Positions 9,127-18,637 of a DNA stretch of 64,000 bases are shown piece by piece. The translations under genes and the position numbers were made by a program. Numbering within the stretch: position 1 is the first letter of the stretch; every line of letters begins with the position of its first letter. The notes below the pieces were generated by a model. The model searched no databases. It saw only the letters and a list, made by a program, of their open reading frames with translations, and was not told the origin of the DNA. The stretch comes from Chloropicon primus (lineage: Eukaryota > Chlorophyta > Chloropicophyceae > Chloropicales > Chloropicaceae). The DNA lies in contig CP060754.1 of the NCBI GenBank assembly GCA_023205875.1, forward strand, positions 248,001 through 312,000. The letters are read 5' to 3'.

Positions 9127-9877
9127 CCTTCCCCTCTAAATCACACAATAGACCAACTTGTAGACCGACTTCCCAAGGTGCCTTGTCCTCTCTCCCCCCT
9201 GTGGTGCTCCCCTGGCTTCAGGCGTTCTCCTGGCTGCGCCACCAGACCAACTCGTTCGCGATCAGGTGAGCCCTCTCTCAACGTCCTACCAAGGTCGAGG
9301 TTCCTGCCTCACCATGTCTTTCGGGTTTCGGGGCTTCGCTTCGCTCCCCCGCCAGGCTTTGGTCCCAAGCCATTCCCATTCATTCTACAGGAGACGTTTG
9401 TACGATCTTTCCAGTTTTGACTTTCCTTCTTCCTTCTTGCTTGGGCTTTTCCAAGGTTTTACGAAGTCCCTAGTACCGAGTTTACAAAGGAGAGGTTTGA
9501 AAATTGGGGCTTTCCCCCATCCCATCCCACGCGAGAGAGGAGAGAGGAGGGCGTGTAGGTGGTACGGTGCGGGTGTGGGCTCTCTGGGTGTAGGAGCCAA
9601 AGGAAAGAGGGACTACCTCTCGAACAGGAGGGGAATTGAGACCCGCCTCGTGGCTTGCAGGGAGGGGGAGAACCAAGAGGAGAGGCACGAAGGTGTTGTG
9701 TGGACGACAGCCTGTTGATTCGGGGACCTGGAGTCGAAGCCAAGGGGAGTTATGGTGGAGTGAGAGAGCTCACATGAAGCAAGCCAGGAAGTTATAGAGT
9801 TGTTGCCGAAGACCAAGCCTTGGACGAGAGACGAAGAAGAAGGTGCGCTCTGCTGCTCTCGGAATTCCAATTCCACC
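9127..9877. promoter_or_regulatory. Divergent promoter region (888-residue gene / CFAP65)
   Basis: 751 bp lie between divergent start codons. A CAGGTGAGC donor-like site near 9263 could mark a 5' UTR exon of CFAP65. Frames in this stretch are short and unlike proteins. I see no other feature. Confidence 0.45.
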
Positions 9878-12800
9878 ATGGGGAAAGGCTCGCAGTCCGG
9901 GGGGAACACCCGGAGTAATGTCATGGGGCCAGAGTTCACGGACTTCCTGCCGCGGGAGGATCGAATTGCTTGTTACGGGCTGGACTGTGCTGACACACTG
10001 GAGTGGCGCATGTGGACCCCGGGTGGGGAGTACACGCTCAACTTGAACATGAAGAACGTGTCCACCAAGCCGCTCAAGCTCAAGTACAAGCTGCCCGCGA
10101 CCAAATACTTTAGCATGGACTTTCCAGAGCCAATAAAGCTGAGTCCCGGGATGAGCTTTCCGGTGAAAGTCACTTTCAGGCCAGTGAAGAAGGAGACCTA
10201 CGACGACTACATCGAGTTTATCACTGCAACGGGCGGCTTCAGGATACCTATTCGGGCGACGCTTCCTCTCGTGGAGATGCTGGTTCCGGCACAGCTCCAC
10301 TTCGGGTACGTGCCAGCCAACGAGGTCGCCTCGAAGTCCTTCACAATCAAGAACGCTGGCGAGATCGGAATCCACTACAAGTGGAAGCTCAACGAACCGT
10401 TCTCCATCGAGCCGGGGGAGGGGTACCTCGATCCGAAGAAGAGTGCGAGTGTCACTGCGACCTTCAAACCAGAGGACGCCTCCGTGTTTGTTGCCTCTGC
10501 GTTGTGCACCTTGCAAGACGGGGAAAGGGTGGCGAGCTTGAAGGTCGTTGGAGTCGGAAAGTACTCCCACATCTCGCTGGAGACAAACCTCATAGACTTC
10601 GATTCGGTCTTGGTTGGGCACAGCGCAACCAAAGTCGTGAGGCTGTCGAACCACTCGGTTGCCGACGCGGCCTACGCCATACAGAGGAAGGACAAGGAGC
10701 ATGACAGGGTCTTCAGAATCTCTCCCACGAAGGGGAGGCTAAGGGCCTCCGAGTACGAGAACGTGAATGTGACCTACACCCCAAACGCCTCTGGGGTCTT
10801 CTCCTCGGAAAGCTTTGTGTTCACGACTGCGAGCGGAAACACAGTGTCCTTGTGCTGCAGGGGAACGGCCGTGAGCCCGGAGGTTAAGGTGTCCACGGAG
10901 TTCTTGAACTTTGGAAACACCAAGGCCGGGGATCAGCTCTCGAGGACGTTTCACATCGACAACCTCTCGGGGGTACCGGTGTTGTTTCAGATCATGGCGG
11001 AGAAAGATTCTGCCTTTAGGTTCTCGAGAACGTACGGGGAGTGCGCTGCGCACTCTCAGGTCCACGTCTCGGTGACGTTCTCGCCCCTGGAAGCTGCGAA
11101 TTACTGGAAGAGAATTTATATTCTCGTTCACGACTGCCAGCCGCTCTTTATCAACCTCATCGGAACGTGCTACGACGAGAAGAGAAGGCCGCCTCCATTC
11201 CACAAGAAGCATATTGAGGCTTACCTTCTCCACTCGAGCAAGGGTAACGTGCCGACCTTGGACGAGATGTCTGCGGCGGTCGAGAGCATGTCCACAATCA
11301 AGAGGGAGGTGGCGGTACCCGACGTGCCCCGGACTCCGCTTCCAGGAAAGGAAGGTGACGCGAGCAGCAACGAGTACAAGCACTGGGAAGAGTTCTTCAA
11401 CGGCCACGACCCAGCAAAGGCCCTTTCGATCAACGAGTACGAAATTGATTACGGAGCGTGCAGCCACCTGAGAATGTCCGAGTACAGGACGATAGTGGTC
11501 ACGAACAACTCAGATTACAAGCTCACGGCTTGCTGGCTTCTTCCGGACGTTCCTTCCACCGAGGGAACTGACAAGAGGAGGCGCAGAAACCCCGTCTTCC
11601 AAGTGTTTCCGGACTCTTCTGATATCAAGCCAAGGTCTTCGGTCAAGTTCAAGGCGCAGTTCAGACCAACGAAGGAGAACCAGTACTACTGCCAGACCCT
11701 CGAGTGCCTCGCCTTTGTGAAGTCCCAGAGGAACTTCAGGCTCGTCAGCGGCGAGAAGCTCTTGCCGCCATGGACAACGAGTGTCCAGGCGAGAGGCCAC
11801 ACTTTCTACGGAAACGTTGAGGAGTTTCTTCCACGAGCGAACTTCCTCACCAGGAAGCTGAACTTCCCGCCCTGCCCCATCGGATGCTCGGTCTATTTGA
11901 CGACGGTTCTGCAAAACAACGGAGACACCCCGGTGAAGTTCGAGTTCCAGGACTCCCTTCATTCCGTGCACCTGAACGAGCAGAAGGACATCCTTGTGAG
12001 GCCCAGAGTCGGCATTGTACCTTCAGGAGGGTCCCAAATCATAGGCTTGTGCTTCAGCGCGAAGGAGGCAAAGGTGTACAACGAGTCTCTCTTGTGCATC
12101 CTGAACGACTCTCCTAGGAATGCTATCGAGCTTCACCTCACGGCGAGCGGAAACGTGCCAAACGTGATCATGGACAAGAACCTTTATTTCAAGCCAACGT
12201 GCGTAGGCGCGCTCAGTCACAGGGTCATGGAGATCCAAAACGCAAGCCGGATCCCCGTGAGGTTTGCGTGGTCGATACCTGAAAAATCCCAGAGCATCTT
12301 CAATGTCGAGCCCCAGTTTGGAATCTTGAGGGGCAACGAAAAATCGCACGTCACTTGGACGATGATTCCGAACAAGCTGAAGAAGTTCGAGACGAGGGTG
12401 TCGTGCGGCATCACAAACGCCCAAGACGCTTCGGTGAGCTTGACGAATGCGGAGTCCGTGAACACCGTGACGTTGCTAGGCGAAGGCACTGAGGGTGAGA
12501 TAGTCTCCGACCCTTCTCAGCTGGACTTTGGCACTGTTTGCATCGGAAAGAGTTACACGCAGACATTGACCCTTCTCAACCAGGCGGCTGGCGTCCTGGC
12601 ATATGATCTGGACCCTGTCTTCAGCTCACAGGCCGAGGCGAGCGTGGAAGAAATACCCACGGTCGAGATAAGCGAGAGCACTGGGATCCTTCCTGCAAGA
12701 GCATTCAAGACGGTCGACGTGTCCATAACGGCCACGAAGCAGGGGTTGTACGAGTTTGATCTCACGTGCTACGGCACTGCCGGGCAGAAAGTGAAAGGGA

Positions 12801-14788
12801 TGAAACAACCCACTCACCCGCTGCTTACGACTCGGTTGAAGGCTCAAGCGGCGTACCCCACCATGCAAATCACTGATTTGAAGGGCAGAATGTTTGAGAA
12901 GCGATTCTTGTGGGACTTCTGCGGCATCGGCCACATCAACAAGGAACTGAGCTCTGACCTGCTACCGTCTGAGGTCGAGCTCGACTGCATGGGCGCCAAG
13001 GAGGTCGTCACGACTGAGCACGCTCTTAGCATGCTTCCTCCGATATCCCTGCAGTTGGGAGCGGAGGAGGAGGGGGACGACGATACTGTGGTTTTCATCG
13101 AGTTCACGAATACGGGGGGCCTTCCAACGGAGTTCAAGTTCCATTTTCAGAATGACGCTGAGGTCGAGGTGGAGAACTGGATCGACGTGGGCGAGCCGCA
13201 GACAGAGGAAGGGAAACACCACAGCAAGATCATTGAGAACAAGATCTTTGATATTCAGCCTCGGACGGGAGTTTTGAATGTCGGCCAGAGCACAGTGGTC
13301 AAGATCACGTACACGCACCAGGAGTTCGGGTATCACGAGCTTCCGGTCCTTCTGCACATCAAGGATGGCAGGAGGATCAACTTGCACCTTAAGGGAGAGA
13401 CCATCATGAAGGAGGACATGAGGACTGCGTTGCCGCAGAAGCACGTGTTCAACCCTGTCGTGATCGGGGACGAGAAGCCTCCAGTTCAAGTGATCACCTT
13501 GCACAACAAGTGTGTTTGCGAGGTTCCCTTCTTCTTTGAGATGGAACCCCTTGAGAAGCTGAGGGAAGAGAACTACGGGTGCGACATCTTTGAGTTCCTT
13601 GATAGCGAAGGCATCATCCCGGTGAGCGGGGTCTCCAACATCAGGTGTATCTTCAGACCGCTGGAGCACAAGGAGTACAACGTCGACCTCCCTGTCATCC
13701 TTGGGAACGGAGAGAAGAACGTGGTGACCTTCTGTGGGAGCGGGTTCCATCCGAGCGAGCCGAAAGACTCCGTGTGCAAGTCCGTCCCATCGCTGCTGCC
13801 GGCGACCGAGCTGCCTGGGTTCCACATCACGCCCCATTTGATCACCTACGACCACTTGGGCTCCGTCAGCATCGAGCACTTGGACTTTTCCAATGTCCGT
13901 GAGGGGGCAATTAGCACGAAGATTCTGGCGATCAAGAGCAACAGCACGGAGGACTTGAAGTTCTCTTGGTACATCGACGAGGCGAGGGACATCCTCGGGG
14001 AGAACTTGGAGATCCACCCGATCGAAGGCGTCATTGAGCCGGGCAACACCGCTCTGTGCAAGGTGTACTTCGACGCTCGCATGGAGCCGATCATCTGCTC
14101 CACGCGCATGAAGTGCCTCCTGGAGTCCACGGAGTCTTCGAACGTGACTCAGCTCGAGTTCCAGGAGGATGACGGGGAGACGGAGGAGATCATAGCGGAG
14201 CACCCGCCCCCTGAGCTGTCGAACACGAAGAAGCGCAGGGACAGGGCCGGGGTGTACGAGGGGATCACCTTCTCCACCAGGATGAAGTTTGACAGGCTGA
14301 ACGAGCTTTACACCTCAAGGTTCAACGGGGAGCCTCAGGACGAGGACGAGGGCAACGCCGGCGCCTCCCCGCAGGAGCCCCAGCTCATCTACGTGGGCAT
14401 CGACGTCTCCGTCCTTCCCAAGGAGCACATCACGGTGGCCGACCTCCGGGCCGAGCTCGAGAAGCTCTCGGGTCCGACCAAGGAAGCCGAGGAGGAGGCG
14501 GACAACGGCGGGGGGCTCTGGGACGCCGTCGAGGGCATCCTGGACAACCTCTGCCTAGAAATCGTGAACGATGACACCACCTCGAAGTCTCTCAAGAAGC
14601 TGCAGCAGCAGCATGAGTCCGTGTACAAGAAGTTGCTCTCCGAGGAGCCCAAGCCCGAGGAGCCAGAGGGACAAGTGCCCCTGGCCGGAAAGCTGCACGA
14701 TTTTGTAAAGTTCGTCCTCGAGACGGCGGTCTACCAAATCATTGAGGAGGAGATGCACACCACTTGCACCTCCGTGCCTTCACCTTAA
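9878..14788 (+). CDS. CFAP65: CFAP65-like ciliary protein with multiple ASH/MSP domains
   Basis: A 1,636-residue intronless frame starts at the ATG in CACCATGG (9878); the frame is open upstream but has no better ATG. Successive ~100-residue beta-sandwich units of ASH/MSP type repeat along the protein, each with a 'DFG/FGxV.vG' strand followed by a 'VTFxP' strand (for example FPVKVTFRPVKKETYDDY, SVTATFKPEDA, VHVSVTFSPLEAANYW). The N-terminal order and the WTPGGEY motif fit CFAP65/MOT37 better than HYDIN, which is far longer. CFAP65 acts in central-apparatus and flagellar assembly. The C-terminal ~200 residues are acidic and helical. A TGTAA lies just after the stop. Confidence 0.82.
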   Translation: MGKGSQSGGNTRSNVMGPEFTDFLPREDRIACYGLDCADTLEWRMWTPGGEYTLNLNMKNVSTKPLKLKYKLPATKYFSMDFPEPIKLSPGMSFPVKVTFRPVKKETYDDYIEFITATGGFRIPIRATLPLVEMLVPAQLHFGYVPANEVASKSFTIKNAGEIGIHYKWKLNEPFSIEPGEGYLDPKKSASVTATFKPEDASVFVASALCTLQDGERVASLKVVGVGKYSHISLETNLIDFDSVLVGHSATKVVRLSNHSVADAAYAIQRKDKEHDRVFRISPTKGRLRASEYENVNVTYTPNASGVFSSESFVFTTASGNTVSLCCRGTAVSPEVKVSTEFLNFGNTKAGDQLSRTFHIDNLSGVPVLFQIMAEKDSAFRFSRTYGECAAHSQVHVSVTFSPLEAANYWKRIYILVHDCQPLFINLIGTCYDEKRRPPPFHKKHIEAYLLHSSKGNVPTLDEMSAAVESMSTIKREVAVPDVPRTPLPGKEGDASSNEYKHWEEFFNGHDPAKALSINEYEIDYGACSHLRMSEYRTIVVTNNSDYKLTACWLLPDVPSTEGTDKRRRRNPVFQVFPDSSDIKPRSSVKFKAQFRPTKENQYYCQTLECLAFVKSQRNFRLVSGEKLLPPWTTSVQARGHTFYGNVEEFLPRANFLTRKLNFPPCPIGCSVYLTTVLQNNGDTPVKFEFQDSLHSVHLNEQKDILVRPRVGIVPSGGSQIIGLCFSAKEAKVYNESLLCILNDSPRNAIELHLTASGNVPNVIMDKNLYFKPTCVGALSHRVMEIQNASRIPVRFAWSIPEKSQSIFNVEPQFGILRGNEKSHVTWTMIPNKLKKFETRVSCGITNAQDASVSLTNAESVNTVTLLGEGTEGEIVSDPSQLDFGTVCIGKSYTQTLTLLNQAAGVLAYDLDPVFSSQAEASVEEIPTVEISESTGILPARAFKTVDVSITATKQGLYEFDLTCYGTAGQKVKGMKQPTHPLLTTRLKAQAAYPTMQITDLKGRMFEKRFLWDFCGIGHINKELSSDLLPSEVELDCMGAKEVVTTEHALSMLPPISLQLGAEEEGDDDTVVFIEFTNTGGLPTEFKFHFQNDAEVEVENWIDVGEPQTEEGKHHSKIIENKIFDIQPRTGVLNVGQSTVVKITYTHQEFGYHELPVLLHIKDGRRINLHLKGETIMKEDMRTALPQKHVFNPVVIGDEKPPVQVITLHNKCVCEVPFFFEMEPLEKLREENYGCDIFEFLDSEGIIPVSGVSNIRCIFRPLEHKEYNVDLPVILGNGEKNVVTFCGSGFHPSEPKDSVCKSVPSLLPATELPGFHITPHLITYDHLGSVSIEHLDFSNVREGAISTKILAIKSNSTEDLKFSWYIDEARDILGENLEIHPIEGVIEPGNTALCKVYFDARMEPIICSTRMKCLLESTESSNVTQLEFQEDDGETEEIIAEHPPPELSNTKKRRDRAGVYEGITFSTRMKFDRLNELYTSRFNGEPQDEDEGNAGASPQEPQLIYVGIDVSVLPKEHITVADLRAELEKLSGPTKEAEEEADNGGGLWDAVEGILDNLCLEIVNDDTTSKSLKKLQQQHESVYKKLLSEEPKPEEPEGQVPLAGKLHDFVKFVLETAVYQIIEEEMHTTCTSVPSP

Positions 14789-14800
14789 TTCTTTTGTTGT

Positions 14801-14805
14801 TGTAA
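14801..14805 (+). terminator. TGTAA polyadenylation signal after CFAP65
   Basis: TGTAA lies 12 bases past the CFAP65 stop. Confidence 0.5.
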
Positions 14806-14928
14806 GATTATCAGCTTGGTATTATTACCGACCAACCTCCCCTCCCCTCCCTCGTCATCCATAACCGCATTTTTCGGTCGAGACGGCGAAAGAAAAAAAA
14901 TAGGAGCGCCCGCAGTGAGCGAGCGGAA

Positions 14929-14931
<3 letters not shown>

Positions 14932-14981
<50 letters not shown>
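14932..14981 (+). repeat. (GA)n microsatellite
   Basis: About 50 bases of almost pure GA end 12 bases before the start codon of the next gene, so it is in its 5' UTR or core promoter. Confidence 0.9.
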
Positions 14982-14983
<2 letters not shown>

Positions 14984-14993
14984 AAGAAGAAAG

Positions 14994-15647
14994 ATGGGAG
15001 GAGGAGCCGCGGGAAGAACCTTTAGCCAGATCTGGTTGTCAGACAAAGCGGTAAGTCCTCGGTTCGAGAGGGGGAAAAACGCGGGGGTGGGCGTGGAGTC
15101 TGCCAAGCCCTTTTCTTTCCTTTTTTTTTGCTCTTCGGGCGTGAGTTCGAGGGGGAGGGGGGTCGCGAGGGGTCCGGGCGTCCCTATCGCTCGGCGTTGC
15201 GAGTGTCCAGCCACCCTGCCCGAGCAATTGAGCTCACGAGTCTGACCGTCTTCGAATTCTTCTTTTCTTTCTTTTCTTCACAATTGTCAGACCTACCCAC
15301 TCATTATCACCATGACAGCGGGCATGGCCCTTCTCGGGTTCAGGTTGGTCCACTCGTCCACGGCGCCTGAGGTGACGTAAGTGGAAGCCCTTTCGTTCTC
15401 GCCCGTTCCGCTCTTGCTCTTGAATCAATGTCCTGGAAGTTTGCCGTTCCTAACCCTCGTCTTCTTCTTCCTCCTCAGTTTCTCCAAGAAGAACAGGGGA
15501 AACTTCGAGCACTGGACCGACAACGACGGCAAGGACGCGTCGGCGCAGGGGGAGAGATTCAGGAAGCATCCAATCAGGAACTTCTTCGGAACGGTGAAGC
15601 CTTCCATCATGCCCGACTTGAACGAGTACATGTCAAAGTCCTCCTAA
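14994..15647 (+). CDS. Small single-span mitochondrial protein, B12D/NDUFA4-like
   Basis: Three exons: 14994-15050, 15291-15376 and 15479-15647, 103 residues. Junctions are GTAAGT...GTCAG (phase 0) and GTAAGT...CTCAG (phase 2), and the joined frame is open. After a short N-terminus the protein has TYPLIITMTAGMALLGFRLV (one membrane span) and a downstream FSKKNRGNFEHW segment. A YPL-start helix, an Arg after it and a Lys-rich tail resemble the B12D/NDUFA4 family of small respiratory-chain proteins. The similarity is short, so the family call is tentative; the gene structure is better supported. Confidence 0.55.
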
Positions 15648-15834
15648 GTCAGCTCGCCTGAAAATCAAATCAATGGGACTTTCATATAGGTGTTGTTCGT
15701 GGGACAAAAGATAGCAGAACGTTCTAGACTTGGAGCGATAATTTTGTTTCGCACTCGCAAACCAAGGGCTCAAAAATACATCTTTAGTAGTTCGGTTTTA
15801 TTCCCTTTCGTCTCGTCGTCTCGGTTTGTCCCAT

Positions 15835-16603
15835 TCAGTACTTCTGCAAGACGTCCCTCTGGTAATTCAGCGCCCGGGCCTGCCTCTTTGGAATCACCAA
15901 GTGGATCATCAGGCACACCAGTCCACAGAACGCTCCGAAAGAGACCAAGACCATTACCGTTATCCTTGGTATGAAGTTGTTGTCATAACCCTGTGTACGG
16001 CAGGCACGAAGAAGAGGAAAGGAGCGCCACGTCAGTGTCGGGTTTTGGGTTGCGGTCCGACCAAGATGCCGAGGAAACAGGCCAGGATCCCCTGGGTTCC
16101 TCGAGCCAAGCGTACCTCGAAGTCGACCTCCTCGCTGTCGTCCCCTCGAGGAGTAGTGAAAAGGATCAACAACAGAATCCCCAGCACAAACGTAGTGGAC
16201 ACGGATATCACTCTGCAAGGCGAAACGCGAGGAAGGCGCAAGTCAGTCAAACACGAGCGCGCCGCCAAGGGTGTCGCTCTCCACGGAGAACTCGCGAACA
16301 AAGGCGACGCTTACCCTGGACTCCTGGTGTTCGATCCAAACCAGCATATCAGGCAGGAGAAGAGACTGTGGACGCGAGCAAACGAGTCAAGAAAGAGAGT
16401 CAGGGGCCCAGCCAAGGTTGAGAACGAGAAAGCTATTTCGCCTACCATAGCAGCAAGACAGCGAATGCCCCTATCCCGATTCCAAATATTCGCGTGGACT
16501 CCAATTCGCTCGTCGTCTGAAGGAGCAACCGACGCGGGGCACCAAGTCCCTGACTTCTCGAAGCCAAGGACCGCGCAGCGTCAACCGCCTGCTGTGACCA
16601 CAT
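15835..16603 (-). CDS. TMEM218: TMEM218-like ciliary transition-zone membrane protein
   Basis: Four exons on the minus strand: 16603-16446, 16365-16315, 16212-16116 and 15990-15835, 153 residues. All introns are GT-AG (GTAGGC, GTAAGC and GTACGC donors) with consistent phases (2, 2, 0). The product has three membrane spans: about 40-63, 71-90 and 112-134. The first runs GIGIGAFAVLLLCLFSCLI, the second ends LLLILFTTPRGDDSEEVDFE, and the third ends VCLMIHLVIPKRQARAL. Span order, the acidic loop after span 2 and the Ile-His near the end of span 3 match animal TMEM218, a Joubert/Meckel-linked transition-zone protein. It would be missed without splicing. Confidence 0.75.
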
Positions 16604-17083
16604 AAAGTCTCGGACTCTGCTTCGCCAGTGTTCTGTCTCTGTGTGCGAACCGCTAGTAGACGGAGTTCCTCTCTGCAGCTCAGGCCGCCTTCCTTCCCTT
16701 CTGCATACTCCCCTACTCGAGCAAAAACACAAGCAAACACGAGAGCGGAGTCCGCGTCCGACGGCCAAGCAAACACGAGCGAACGCGAGAAAGCTCTCCC
16801 GAGGCGACGCAGTCTCGCGAAAGTGTCAACCCGGCTTCCGTCCCAGACAGAAGACAGTGCACCCTCTTCACAAAGGCCAACCACCTTCCAAAGGCAAAGC
16901 TATGACATCGAAAAGAGAGACGTTCCCGCGCTCCTAAAAATTACATCGCTGGACGTTCAGACGACGGCGAGGGGCGTCTTCTGAAAAGAGTGGGTTGGTT
17001 GGCGGTGGAAGGGCGCGGGTTGGGCTGGCGCGGGTCTTGGCTCTTGTGGGTTCACCGGTGACATAGCGCTTTTCGACGAGGTG
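16604..17083. promoter_or_regulatory. Divergent promoter region (TMEM218 / RCC1)
   Basis: 480 bp lie between start codons. Frames in it are compositionally biased and unlike proteins. I see no other feature. Confidence 0.45.
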
Positions 17084-18574
17084 ATGATGGAAGATAAGAG
17101 GGCGGAGGCGAAGGGCCACCTGCGGGCGCTGAATGAGCAGTTTGCGAGTTACATTCAGGGTCAGAGCAGGACGAACGCTACTGGGATATGGGCTTCAGCT
17201 TGCAAGGACTACATAATGCACTTGAACGAGCTCGAGAGGGAGTACGGGACCGGCCTGGTGGCCGCGAACGGTTCCTCCGAGGTCGGGGGGGCGAGCGGCG
17301 GGTCCCAGATCTTCATGTTCGGCACCGGGGACTGCGGCCAGCTGGGCTTTGGCGAGGACGTCCCGGAGCTCCCCTTCCCGAAAGCGCTGAGTTGGAAGGG
17401 GCTCACGTTCCAGAAGTTGGTCTGCGGGGGAATGCACACCGTGGCCCTGAGCTCCGACGGCACGGTCTGGTCCTGGGGGGTCAACGACGAGGGGGCCCTG
17501 GGGCGGCTAGCCAAGTCGAACAACGACTTTGTGGACGCCAAGGCGATGGGGCTCGGGGGCTCGGCGGACGCGATACCGGAGAACGTCCCCGGGAAGGTCG
17601 ATCTACCCGCGGGGTCAAGGGTTGCGGCCCTGAGCGCGGGAGACAGCCACTGCATGGCGCTGCTCACTTCGGGCGAGGTCTGGGGCTGGGGTTCGTACAG
17701 AAACTCCAGCGGGGTGCTGGGCTTCTCGGAGCAGACCAAGATTCAAAGACTGCCGACCAAGGTGGACATCCCCATAACCTCGGGGAAGATAGTTGAGATC
17801 GCGTCGGGCGCGGACCACGTTCTGGGGCTTTCGGACAAGGGCGAGGTATTCTCGTGGGGTTGCAGCGAGAAGGGAAGGCTTGGCCGGCTGGACAAAACCA
17901 CTGCCGACAAGAGTCCAAAGGAGGACGCCACCGTCAAGGCCAAATCCCTTGGGGTGGGGAGGGTGACCTCCCTCTCTGACGTCAAGCACGTTGCGTGCGG
18001 ATTCTTCAGCTCCTTCGCCCTCCGCAAGGACGGCACGGCATTTGGCTGGGGCCTGAACAACTACGGACAGCTGAGTCTTCCCGACGAGGGCCCTTTCTAC
18101 GAGCCACAGCGCCTCGAGTCCCTCAGTCGTCACGGCATCAAGTGCATCTCCGGAGGAGAGCACCACACCCTCGCCCTGACTCAAAAGGGAAAGGTGCTTG
18201 CCTTCGGCAGGCCCACGTACGGGCGCCTGGGACGCGCGGACGTGTCCGCCGGGGAGGATGCATTCGTGTCCGAGCCCAACTTTGCAGAGGGGATCTCGGG
18301 AAGGGTCGAGAGCATAGGCACTGGCATGGCCGTTTCTGGCGCCGTGACTGTTGAGGGGGACGCCTACGTGTGGGGTTACGGCACGACAGGGCAGTTGGGC
18401 AAGGGGGAGGATGAGGAGGACGAGGTTTTGCCCTACCTCCTGAAAACGAAGCGACTCGCGAAGGCAGACGTTCAGATGATATCGTTTGGCGGCCAACACT
18501 CTGGACTCGTGGCGAAGCCCAAGGCCACGAGCGAAGAGCCCGCTCAGCAGAACAGGAAGCGCGTTCGTCTTTAA
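17084..18574 (+). CDS. RCC1: RCC1, Ran guanine-nucleotide exchange factor
   Basis: An intronless 496-residue protein from the ATG at 17084. After a ~75-residue N-terminal extension come seven RCC1 repeats, visible as recurring 'G..HT.ALS..G.V..WG.N..G.LG' units: FGTGDCGQLGFG, CGGMHTVALSSDGTVWSWG, AGDSHCMALLTSGEVWGWG, SGADHVLGLSDKGEVFSWG, CGFFSSFALRKDGTAFGWG, GGEHHTLALTQKGKVLAFG and VWGYGTTGQLGKG. The C-terminus is basic (NRKRVRL). A single full-length propeller with these loops fits true RCC1, which loads GTP on Ran at chromatin, rather than a multi-domain RCC1-like protein. It is convergent with the PHD gene, 63 bp away. Confidence 0.85.
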   Translation: MMEDKRAEAKGHLRALNEQFASYIQGQSRTNATGIWASACKDYIMHLNELEREYGTGLVAANGSSEVGGASGGSQIFMFGTGDCGQLGFGEDVPELPFPKALSWKGLTFQKLVCGGMHTVALSSDGTVWSWGVNDEGALGRLAKSNNDFVDAKAMGLGGSADAIPENVPGKVDLPAGSRVAALSAGDSHCMALLTSGEVWGWGSYRNSSGVLGFSEQTKIQRLPTKVDIPITSGKIVEIASGADHVLGLSDKGEVFSWGCSEKGRLGRLDKTTADKSPKEDATVKAKSLGVGRVTSLSDVKHVACGFFSSFALRKDGTAFGWGLNNYGQLSLPDEGPFYEPQRLESLSRHGIKCISGGEHHTLALTQKGKVLAFGRPTYGRLGRADVSAGEDAFVSEPNFAEGISGRVESIGTGMAVSGAVTVEGDAYVWGYGTTGQLGKGEDEEDEVLPYLLKTKRLAKADVQMISFGGQHSGLVAKPKATSEEPAQQNRKRVRL

Positions 18575-18623
18575 CTTCCTCTCCTGTTTTTGGTAGATCC
18601 ATCCAAGCGTATTATATAATAGT

Positions 18624-18628
18624 TTACA
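18624..18628 (-). terminator. TGTAA polyadenylation signal after the PHD-finger gene
   Basis: The minus-strand TGTAA lies 9 bases past the stop codon, inside the short gap to RCC1. Confidence 0.45.
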
Positions 18629-18637
18629 AGAGTACTA

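Noticed and set aside
12962-14203. Minus-strand frame of 413 codons
   Set aside because: It is antisense to the C-terminal half of CFAP65, whose ASH repeats are evident.
14932-14981. Long GA tract (and the CT tract at 53883-53941) as possible repeat arrays with spacers
   Set aside because: They are simple dinucleotide microsatellites without unique spacers, so not CRISPR.
15055-15090. GGTTCGAG-like motif as a tRNA T-arm
   Set aside because: The flanking bases do not pair and no D-arm or acceptor stem is present; it lies in an intron. No other tRNA-like fold was found in the window.
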